A DNA stretch of 64,000 nt, taken from the NCBI GenBank assembly GCA_903888485.1, contig CAISTS010000023.1, forward strand, positions 1-64,000. Reading direction: 5' to 3'. Position numbers and translations under genes: made by a program. Positions 27,659 to 35,069 of the stretch are shown piece by piece. Positions within the stretch are counted from its first letter, which is position 1, and each line of letters opens with the position of its first letter. A model generated the notes under the pieces. That model was not told the origin of the DNA. It did not search any database and saw nothing but the letters and a program-made list of their open reading frames with translations. The stretch is from an uncultured bacterium (lineage in GTDB: Bacteria; Pseudomonadota; Alphaproteobacteria; Rhodospirillales; Rhodospirillaceae).

Positions 27659-27974
27659 ATGCTGCGGAATAAAACCACACCAAAGACTAAGCCCACCCGG
27701 CTCACGCTGGCGACGTTCAACGTGAATAACGTCAACCGCCGACTGCCCAATCTGATCGCCTGGCTGCGGACGCGTCGGCCCGACATCGTCTGTCTGCAGG
27801 AACTGAAGGCAGCTCAACATGCCTTCCCGGTGGCCGCGCTCAGCGCCGGAGGCTATGGCGGTCTGGAAAGGCCAGAAGACCTGGAACGGCGTAGCCACTC
27901 TGGCGCGCGGGACCGAACCCGTTTTGATCCGCGATGCGCTGCCAGGAGACCCGGACGACGAACAGAGCCGCTAC
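27659..27974 (+). pseudogene. xth: Exonuclease III (xth) fragment with frameshift
   Basis: The first frame encodes LATFNVNNVNRRLPNLIAWL and PDIVCLQELKAA, the conserved N-terminal core of exonuclease III, including the metal-binding Glu of LQELK. Near 27857 the reading continues in the +1 frame as AVWKGQKTWNGVATLARG and ALPGDPDDEQSRY, again exonuclease III, and then similarity stops. Only about 105 of the usual 260 residues remain, so the His/Asp catalytic half is gone. This is a decayed gene; a copy elsewhere in the genome is to be expected. Confidence 0.85.
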
Positions 27975-28148
27975 ACGCCATTGCGACCATCCCCTGAAAG
28001 CGCATTCTGCACCCCGAGAGTGTTTCCCCAGGATGAAGTATCCCGCATAACGCGCGGTCTTTATAGTTGATTAACTATTTCAAACAGCGATATGGAAAGA
28101 AGCGCCTCGAAACACACGCGCGCCGCGAAATGCGTGGCCAATGAACGG

Positions 28149-28454
28149 CTACAGCATCTCAATGGTGCGCGCGCGGACCACCAGCAAATCCTGGTGCAGT
28201 TCGTTCTCCAACTGAAGCCGCAGGGCATGCCACCAGCGCCGGTCCAAGGAGTCGGTCATGACCTCGACCACGATGATCCGGTCACGTTCCTCTGGTCCTG
28301 ATCCAGGCGCCCATAGGCCTTCAGCGGGCGCCTGGGTGAAGGCGGTGAAGCCGCCGAAGCGCGAAGCGAGCTCGCGTTTCAGCTTTTCGAGCACGCTGTC
28401 GGCCGACGGGGGCAAGCTGTCCTCAACGGGCAGAAGGAGCTGGACGAGATACAT
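28149..28454 (-). CDS. Conserved hypothetical protein
   Basis: The 101-residue soluble protein begins MYLVQLLLPVED and carries LASRFGGFTAFTQAPAEGLW near its middle, then an acidic segment (ERDRIIVVEVMTDSLDR) and a C-terminal helix. I recognise it as a conserved small family often found in proteobacteria, without a known function. A strong ribosome site (GGGAGGG, reverse strand) lies about ten bases upstream of the ATG. It is divergent from the ABC operon starting at 28590. Confidence 0.72.
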   Translation of the reverse strand: MYLVQLLLPVEDSLPPSADSVLEKLKRELASRFGGFTAFTQAPAEGLWAPGSGPEERDRIIVVEVMTDSLDRRWWHALRLQLENELHQDLLVVRARTIEML

Positions 28455-28589
28455 CGGGAGGTCCCTCCCTGAGGTAACGTTACCGACCCGCGGTTGGTTC
28501 GATGGTAGACGCGTAGATTTGAACGGGTGGTTATTGCTGGGCCGAAAACAAAAGTATTAAGTAAGCGGCACTTGGGAGCGATATCTTCA

Positions 28590-29663
28590 ATGGCTAAAAT
28601 CACCCGCCGTAAAGCTCTCGGCAGCGCGCTTGCGAGCGCCGCCGTCGGTGTTGCGCCATTTCACTTCGTGCGCTCGGTTCGCGCCCAAGGCAAACCCCGG
28701 GTGGTCATCAGCGGCTGGGGTGGGGCGACCCAGCAGGCCATGCGCGACGCCTATTTTGCGCCCTTCACCCAGGCCACCGGCATCGAAGTGGTCGAACAAA
28801 CCTATGGTGGCCAGGGCCTGGCCCGGGTGAAAGCACAGCTGGCCGAAGGCGGCGTGCAAGTCGATCTACTGGACGGGGCGCCTTTCTGGGTGGTCCTTGG
28901 CAAAAAGCAGAACCTGCTCGAACGTATCAGCCTCGGGAATGTAACCAAGACCGACTTCATGCCGGGCGCCCTCGATGACTACGCCTTTGGTTACGCCACG
29001 GTCGCCTGGGGCATCACATATAATAAGGAGCGCGGCGCGGCGCCGACGGGCTGGCGCGATTTCTGGGATACCACCGCTTTCAAAGGCCGGCGCGCTCTAT
29101 TCGGGCCGTTCGTTGCGCGCCATCTCGAATATGCCCTGATGGCCGCCGGGGTCAGCCCGAAGGACATCTACCCGCTGGACAACGCCAAGATCGACCGCGC
29201 CTTTGCCAAGCTCGCCGAGATCAAGCGCGCCATCAATGTCTGGTATCAGACCGGCGTGCAGTGCGAGCAGCTGTTGCTGGACCGGCAGATCGACTACGCC
29301 GAATTCTTCAGCGGGCGGGCGTTCTACCTGCAAGACCAAGGCGTGCCGGTCGAGTTTGTCTGGGATCAGGCGATCCTCAATCTTTCCACCTTTGTGATGG
29401 CCAAAGGCGCGCCGCACCCCGAGCACGCGATCCGGTTCCTCGAATTCATCGCCGCGCCCGCGCCGCAAGCCGCATTTGCCTATAGTATCAATCACGGGCC
29501 TACCAACACGCGCGCGCTGGCGCTTATCAAGGACCGCAAGATTCTTGAACGCCTGCCGACTTTCGGGGCCAATCTCGCCAAACAGATCGTGCTCGACGCC
29601 GATTGGTGGGGCGAGAACCAGGACCACCTCGGCCCGCGCTGGAATCAGCTCATCACCAGCTAA
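28590..29663 (+). CDS. ABC transporter substrate-binding protein, polyamine/PotD type
   Basis: The 357-residue protein starts MAKITRRKALGSALASAAVG, a twin-arginine-type signal, and the mature part has features of the spermidine/putrescine-binding class: PRVVISGWGGATQQAMRDAY, VVEQTYGGQGLARVKAQL and FLEFIAAPAPQAAFAYSINH. It would capture substrate in the periplasm and hand it to the permeases encoded next. Upstream frame extension to 28527 lacks a signal and is rejected. It is the first gene of a four-gene import operon. Confidence 0.9.
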   Translation: MAKITRRKALGSALASAAVGVAPFHFVRSVRAQGKPRVVISGWGGATQQAMRDAYFAPFTQATGIEVVEQTYGGQGLARVKAQLAEGGVQVDLLDGAPFWVVLGKKQNLLERISLGNVTKTDFMPGALDDYAFGYATVAWGITYNKERGAAPTGWRDFWDTTAFKGRRALFGPFVARHLEYALMAAGVSPKDIYPLDNAKIDRAFAKLAEIKRAINVWYQTGVQCEQLLLDRQIDYAEFFSGRAFYLQDQGVPVEFVWDQAILNLSTFVMAKGAPHPEHAIRFLEFIAAPAPQAAFAYSINHGPTNTRALALIKDRKILERLPTFGANLAKQIVLDADWWGENQDHLGPRWNQLITS

Positions 29664-29709
29664 AGCGCGGCATTGTCTTTGGCCGCCGGGGGCGCAATTC
29701 TAGCGCCGC

Positions 29710-30795
29710 ATGACGTCTCCCAACCCGCCCCCTGTTGCATCTGCTGTCGGCCCGGTGCTGGCCGTGCGCAATCTCGTCAAGCGCTTCGGCAAGGTCGCCG
29801 CGGTCGATGACGTTTCGTTTTCAGTCGCGGGCGGCACATTCCTCACGCTGCTTGGACCCAGCGGCTCGGGCAAGACGACGGTGCTGCGTCTGCTGGGCGG
29901 TTTCGAGACACCTGACGCCGGCAGCATCGCGTTGGGCGGCGCTGACATCGGCCGCTTGCCTCCGTACAAGCGCGACATCGGCGTGGTTTTTCAGCGCTAC
30001 GCGCTCTTTCCGCATATGAACGTCGCCGAGAACGTCGGCTTCTCGCTGCGGCAGCGTGGCGTGGCGACAGGCGAGCGCGCCCGGCGCATCACTGAGGCCC
30101 TCGAAATGGTCGGACTGGAAGGGCTCGGCGGCCGCGCCCCGTCGCAGCTCAGCGGCGGTCAGCAGCAGCGCGTGGCACTCGCCCGTGCCCTGGTGTTCAA
30201 GCCGCGCATCCTGGTCATGGACGAGCCGCTTGCCGCCCTCGACAAGCACCTGCGCGAACGGCTGCAGGACGAGATTCGCGCATTGCAGCGCCGCCTTGGA
30301 ATCACGACGGTCTACGTTACCCACGATCAAGCCGAAGCCTTTGTGATGTCGGACATTGTTGCCGTGATGAATGCCGGCAAGATCGAACAGATCGCGGCGC
30401 CGCGCGCGCTTTATGAAGCGCCGCGGACCGAGTTCGTTGCGCGCTTCGTCGGTGACTCGAATATCTTCCGCGGCCCCGTGAACGAGAGCCGCATGCGCCT
30501 CGCCGACGGAGTGCTGATCGCCTTCGCAGGGAACGGCGCTCCGCCCACTGCCCTCATGGTCCGGCCCGAGAAAATCCGCATCGGGAAGGCAGGTCATCAG
30601 AACGCCGGCGATAACCTGTTGCAGGGATGGTTGATCGACATGCGGTTCCTGGGCGACGCCTGCCTCTACCGCGTGCGCGCGGGCGCGCAGGAGATCGTGG
30701 TGCGCGATCTGAACCGCACGGACAGCGCTCACTTCGCCGCGGGCGACGAGGTGATTCTGACGTGGCCGGCTGCCGATACGGTGCCGCTGTCATGA
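29710..30795 (+). CDS. ABC transporter ATPase, PotA-like
   Basis: The 361-residue protein has a Walker A motif GPSGSGKTT near residue 54, a Q-loop VVFQRYALFPHM, the signature LSGGQQQRVALARAL near 147, a Walker B ILVMDEPLAALD and the H-loop VTHDQAEA. A C-terminal TOBE-like region of about 120 residues follows, typical of PotA/MalK-type importers. It overlaps the next permease gene by four bases (ATGA). It powers import by the two permeases that follow. Confidence 0.93.
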   Translation: MTSPNPPPVASAVGPVLAVRNLVKRFGKVAAVDDVSFSVAGGTFLTLLGPSGSGKTTVLRLLGGFETPDAGSIALGGADIGRLPPYKRDIGVVFQRYALFPHMNVAENVGFSLRQRGVATGERARRITEALEMVGLEGLGGRAPSQLSGGQQQRVALARALVFKPRILVMDEPLAALDKHLRERLQDEIRALQRRLGITTVYVTHDQAEAFVMSDIVAVMNAGKIEQIAAPRALYEAPRTEFVARFVGDSNIFRGPVNESRMRLADGVLIAFAGNGAPPTALMVRPEKIRIGKAGHQNAGDNLLQGWLIDMRFLGDACLYRVRAGAQEIVVRDLNRTDSAHFAAGDEVILTWPAADTVPLS

Positions 30796-31628
30796 GTACG
30801 CCGCGCGGTCTCGGCTTGCTTGCACCCGCGCTGCTGCTGGTCTGCGTGCTTTTCATCGTACCGCTGGTGCGCCTGGCCGGGCTCAGCCTCGGCGAAACCA
30901 CCCTTTCACTCCATGCTTACGCGGAATTGTTCGGCGCGTGGTCCTATGGCGGCATTCTTTTGCGCACGTTGCGCATCAGCGCGGCAGTAGTGGTCGGATG
31001 CCTGCTGCTCGGATATCCCATCGGCTACGTGCTTGCCTTTTCCACGCCGCGGCGGCGCGCGCTCCTGTCGCTGCTCGTGCTGCTGCCGTTCTGGACAAGC
31101 GTGCTGGTGCGCAATTTCGCCTGGATCTATCTTTTGCGCGACGGCGGCGTAGCGAGTTCGTTCGCAGGCACGCTCGTCGGCTCCGACCAGCCGGTTCAGC
31201 TGCTCTACAATGAGATCGGCGTCATGATCGGCATGATCAACACATTGCTGCCGTTCAGCGTCTTTCCGGTGTTCGTGGCGCTCGCCGCGCAGGAGCGAAC
31301 TTTGCGTGAGGCGGCCGCTAGCCTCGGCGCCAGCCCGGCGCGCGTGTTCTGGACGGTTACCTTGCCGCTCAGCCGCGCCGGAATTTACGCCGGCGCGCTG
31401 CTGGCTTTTGCAACCGCGCTCGGCTTCTTCATCACGCCCGCGCTGCTGGGTGGCGGGCGCGTATTGATGGCGGCGACATTCATAACCCAACAGGTCGAGG
31501 AATTCCTCAACTGGCCCTTGGCGGCGGCGGCCTCGCTCATTCTGCTCGCGGCGGTGATGATCCTCGTTGCGCTATATCGGCGGATCGCCGCCTTCAACCT
31601 GCCGGGGGGCGAACATGCCGCGGGTTGA
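30792..31628 (+). CDS. ABC permease, PotB-like
   Basis: The 278-residue membrane protein has about six hydrophobic helices and the EAA loop (EAAASLGASPARVFW) that docks on the ATPase, at about residue 173. The start ATG at 30792 overlaps the ATPase stop, and the stop overlaps the next permease gene by 14 bases. With the PotC-like partner it forms the transmembrane channel. Confidence 0.92.
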   Translation: MSTPRGLGLLAPALLLVCVLFIVPLVRLAGLSLGETTLSLHAYAELFGAWSYGGILLRTLRISAAVVVGCLLLGYPIGYVLAFSTPRRRALLSLLVLLPFWTSVLVRNFAWIYLLRDGGVASSFAGTLVGSDQPVQLLYNEIGVMIGMINTLLPFSVFPVFVALAAQERTLREAAASLGASPARVFWTVTLPLSRAGIYAGALLAFATALGFFITPALLGGGRVLMAATFITQQVEEFLNWPLAAAASLILLAAVMILVALYRRIAAFNLPGGEHAAG

Positions 31629-32415
31629 GCATGGCTGGGTCAGCGTCTTTTTCCACGTCATCGCGGCGTCTGCTCTGATGTTTCTGCTGTTGCCCATCGC
31701 CATGATGTTTCCGCTTTCCCTCGAGCCTGGGACGATGCTGCGTTTTCCGCCGCAGGGCGTCTCGTTGCACTGGTATTCCGACTATCTCAAAGATGGCGCG
31801 TGGATTGCCTCGACCATTCTGAGCTTTCAGGTGGCGCTGGGCGCAGCGTTGCTCGCCACCGTCGCCGGCACCTTTGCCGCGGTGGGCCTTGCGCAGGCTT
31901 CGCCGTTCGTCCGCAATGCCGCGCTTCTTATTCTGATGAGCCCGCTGTTCCTGCCGACGGTTGTGGCGGCGGTCGCGATCTACGGCGTTTATGCGGCGCT
32001 GCGTCTGGTCGGCACGCCGCTCGGTCTCGTTGCCGCCCACGCCGTGCTCACGATCCCCTTCGTGTTGCTGAACGTGCAAAGCGCGCTGGCCGGCGCGCCC
32101 CGCGCCCTCGATGAAGCCGCCATGAGTCTGGGTGCTGGCCCCGTGGCCGCGTTCTGGCAGATCAAAGTGCCGCTCATCCGCCGCGGGATCGCCGCCGGGG
32201 CGATCTTTTCCTTTCTCATTTCGTTCGACGAAGTGGTGATCGCTAAATTCCTGAGCGGAACTCAAGCGGTGACTTTGCCCAAGCGCATGCTGGACGGCAT
32301 TTTCTACGAGATGACGCCCATGCTCGCGGCGATCTCGGTGCTGCTGGTGCTGATGAATGCCGCGCTGGCCTTGTTGGCCCTCGCGCTCGTGCGCGGCGCG
32401 CGCAAAGACACGTAA
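31615..32415 (+). CDS. ABC permease, PotC-like
   Basis: The 266-residue integral membrane protein has six predicted helices and the EAA loop EAAMSLGAGPVAAFWQI near residue 163. The segment SFDEVVIAKFLSGTQAVTLP is characteristic of PotC/YdcV-type permeases of polyamine-like importers. Its ATG at 31615 lies inside the end of the previous permease gene, a coupled arrangement. It is the last gene of the importer. Confidence 0.92.
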   Translation: MPRVEHGWVSVFFHVIAASALMFLLLPIAMMFPLSLEPGTMLRFPPQGVSLHWYSDYLKDGAWIASTILSFQVALGAALLATVAGTFAAVGLAQASPFVRNAALLILMSPLFLPTVVAAVAIYGVYAALRLVGTPLGLVAAHAVLTIPFVLLNVQSALAGAPRALDEAAMSLGAGPVAAFWQIKVPLIRRGIAAGAIFSFLISFDEVVIAKFLSGTQAVTLPKRMLDGIFYEMTPMLAAISVLLVLMNAALALLALALVRGARKDT

Positions 32416-32428
32416 TCCGCGTGCGGTG

Positions 32429-32632
32429 CTAAGAGCCCTTTTTCTTGCCGGCTTTCTTCTTCGGCACCTTTTTACCTTTGGCGCGCGCTTCCGAAAGGCC
32501 AATGGCGATGGCCTGCTTGCGGCTCGTGACCTTGCCGCCCTTGCCGCTGGGGCCGCTCTTCAGCGTGCCCTTTTTGCGCTTGTGCATGGCGCGTTCAACG
32601 TCCTTGCCGGCGCTTTCCGAATACTTTGCCAT
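32429..32632 (-). CDS. Small lysine-rich DUF6496 protein
   Basis: The 67-residue protein starts at the ATG at 32632 (MAKYSESAGKDVERAMHKRK), continues KGTLKSGPSGKGGKVTSRKQ and AIAIGLSEARAKGKKVPKKK, and ends in Lys-rich sequence. This is the DUF6496 pattern, small basic proteins widespread in proteobacteria that probably bind nucleic acid or protect from stress. An 18-residue upstream extension is unlike the family and is rejected. It converges on the importer operon. Confidence 0.8.
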   Translation of the reverse strand: MAKYSESAGKDVERAMHKRKKGTLKSGPSGKGGKVTSRKQAIAIGLSEARAKGKKVPKKKAGKKKGS

Positions 32633-32696
32633 CGGGTCCTCCGCTTGCAGGTGTTCCTCATGGGCGGAACGGAAGCCGGGCGGCAAAGTTCCGAAA

Positions 32697-34697
32697 TCAG
32701 AAGTCTATGGCCAATGACAGCTCGAAGCGGCGCTGATCCAAGGAATTCAGTTGCCCGTTGGCGCTCGGCGTCAGCACGTATTCATTGGTCAGGTTGAACG
32801 ATTGCAGGCGCCAGGTCACCGGCTTGCTGAAGAGTTCGGTGTTATAGCGCACGCCCGCATCCAGGGTGATGGCCGATGGCAGGCGGATGGTATTGGCCGA
32901 GTTGGCATAGCGCTTGGACGTGCGCTCGACCTTGGCGTCCAGCGTCAGGCCCTCGAGGAAAGATGGGCGATACTGGAAATTGGCGCGGATCAGGCCCGGG
33001 ATTGGGCCCACAGCGGTGGCGTCGACTTGGCCGCCGGCTGCGCCGGTGTCGTACTTCACTTTCGGATCAATGAATGTCGCGCCGGCCACAACTGTAAAAC
33101 GATCGGTGATGTTGCCGGCCAGTGAGACTTCGGCGCCGCGGTTGGTGGTGCTGCCGAGCTGGCGGAAGATGTTCACCGCGTCGAGATTGAAGAACGGCTT
33201 TTCGATCTCGAAGACGCCGGCGACAAAGGTCAGGCGCGGCGTGATCTGATAGCGCACGCCAGCGTCGATCTGCGTGGTGAGCTGGGCCGGAACGACTTCG
33301 TCGCGGTTGGCGGCGTTGACCGGTGCGTTGCCGATCTCTTCGAACCCGCGCGTATAGCTCGCGTAGACCGCGAGAGCATTGGAGACGTAAGCGGCGCCCC
33401 CGACATTGTAGAGCCAAGGTTTACTGCGGCTCGATAACAGCGGACTGCCCGGCACGGCGAAGGTGCGGTGATAGAACGTCTTCTGCACGCCAAGGCTGAG
33501 TTGGCCGACATCGCGCCAAACGCCTTCATACCCAAGCGCCGGAGTCACCTGGTCGGCTTTGATCACGGCTACGGGCCGCAAATTGAAAGCGAGCCGGGGA
33601 GTGATGGGCGCGGAGGTGAGGGACCCGGGACCGACGACGATGGTGTCCGAACCGCCCGCTTCGCTCATGCGGTCGCGCGCTTTCACGCTGCCGTAGACCG
33701 TATTGTGCAAGACATCGGTATCGAACTGTTTGGCGATGCGCACTTCGCCCGAGTTCGCGCGATTGTCGCGCTTGGGCGCTTGCGTGATGGCATAGGTGCC
33801 CTGGCCCAGCGTATTTACGTTCTGCAACAGAGGCTCGTCGTTCACCGCTGTGCTGGACTCCGAACGAAACATACCCGCATCGACGGTAAGCTCGTTGCCG
33901 AGCAGGAGACGTGCCGTGACGCCGTAGTTGCCGCCCGCAAAGCCGTATGTGGTCCATGGCTGCGACGTAAGCGCCGTCGCGCGGTAGCGCGGCGGTACGC
34001 CGGAATTGCCGATGAACACATAAGGACGCTCTTCGCGCTCCTGGTGGTCGGTGTAGCTCCAGAACGGCGTGATCGTCAGGACATCGTTCGGCGTCCAACG
34101 CGCGAGCGCGCCGGCGGTCCACTCCCACGAGCGTGCGGCGATGCGGTAGGACGAGCCGCGCGCATAGCCAACACCACCGCCGACGCGCAGCACGTCACTT
34201 ACAACCGGTGTCTGAAAGTCGAATTCGCCGAAGGCTTGATCGAAGCTGGCCACGCCGACGAGTGCGCCCGCCACGGCTTCGTCGCCTGGTGCGCGCAACT
34301 TGAAGTCGACAACGCCGGTGGGCGCCGGGAAGGGATAGCCCTGTGCGCTGATGCCCACATGAACGGATGACCCGCGGATCATGCGGGTATTCGGGCGCGC
34401 CTGATTGGCTTGATCGAAATAGAGCCCGTCGATACGCAGGTTGCCTGCCTGTGAGGGGCTGAAACCGCGTGCGCTGCTCGCCGAATAGAGGCCGACCTCT
34501 TCACGTCCCACAGTGGTACCGAAAGCATCGCTCGCCTCCGCGACAGCGTTCTCCTTGGCGCGCTGTGCGTGTGCGCTATTCGAAATTGTCAGTACAAAGA
34601 CAGAGCCATACAACAATGCTTCCGCTGTCCCGCGCGTGGCATTTTTGCATCGCTGTTTGAGAAAGCGTCCGCGCCGTGCCCATTGGCTTTGATTCAT
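32697..34697 (-). CDS. TonB-dependent receptor, siderophore-like
   Basis: The 666-residue receptor has a long signal sequence (to about residue 44), then a plug beginning NAVAEASDAFGTTVGREEVG and GRSSS-type loops, followed by barrel strands such as VYASYTRGFEEIGNAPVN and ELSLAIDF at the end, a canonical terminal strand for outer-membrane insertion. The plug is short and lacks a clear TonB box. GAAGGAT precedes the ATG. It is divergent from the next receptor across about 370 bases, which probably contain both promoters. Ligand unknown. Confidence 0.88.
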   Translation of the reverse strand: MNQSQWARRGRFLKQRCKNATRGTAEALLYGSVFVLTISNSAHAQRAKENAVAEASDAFGTTVGREEVGLYSASSARGFSPSQAGNLRIDGLYFDQANQARPNTRMIRGSSVHVGISAQGYPFPAPTGVVDFKLRAPGDEAVAGALVGVASFDQAFGEFDFQTPVVSDVLRVGGGVGYARGSSYRIAARSWEWTAGALARWTPNDVLTITPFWSYTDHQEREERPYVFIGNSGVPPRYRATALTSQPWTTYGFAGGNYGVTARLLLGNELTVDAGMFRSESSTAVNDEPLLQNVNTLGQGTYAITQAPKRDNRANSGEVRIAKQFDTDVLHNTVYGSVKARDRMSEAGGSDTIVVGPGSLTSAPITPRLAFNLRPVAVIKADQVTPALGYEGVWRDVGQLSLGVQKTFYHRTFAVPGSPLLSSRSKPWLYNVGGAAYVSNALAVYASYTRGFEEIGNAPVNAANRDEVVPAQLTTQIDAGVRYQITPRLTFVAGVFEIEKPFFNLDAVNIFRQLGSTTNRGAEVSLAGNITDRFTVVAGATFIDPKVKYDTGAAGGQVDATAVGPIPGLIRANFQYRPSFLEGLTLDAKVERTSKRYANSANTIRLPSAITLDAGVRYNTELFSKPVTWRLQSFNLTNEYVLTPSANGQLNSLDQRRFELSLAIDF

Positions 34698-35069
34698 CCT
34701 CGATCCTTCTTTATTTCAGTCTCGCCCTTTGGGCACTCTGGTCTTAGCGTCGCTCGACGCTGCCGAGCCTGCGTTTTAGCGTGATGCTGCGCGTATTTAG
34801 AGAATGCGCCGCGACCCCCAGGGCACTGGGGATATAAAGGCAAGGCGGCGAAAGGCCAGCTGGATCGTTTGTAAATTACTATACCGGGCCGTTATAGCAT
34901 CCGAGTCAATTCATGGCTTCGTTACGGAAAACCGAGTCAGTAAACATGCTTCCAGTTCAGTCAGCGGCGTATTTTCGGGAACGGATGCGCCGCCTGTTGT
35001 GACGAGCGTTGCGCATCGCGCACGCTCTTTTCGTAACCAATTTTTTGTTCAAACTCAAAAGGGGGGGAA
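34698..35069. promoter_or_regulatory. Divergent promoter region between two TonB receptors
   Basis: No gene is seen in these 372 bases. The region is somewhat AT-richer than its flanks and must hold two promoters. A poly-purine ribosome site (AAAAGGGGGGGAA, 35056-35068) precedes the receptor at 35070. No clear Fur-type box was recognised. Confidence 0.45.

Noticed and set aside
34698-35069. A Fur box between the two receptors
   Set aside because: No convincing 19-base Fur-type palindrome could be identified by eye.
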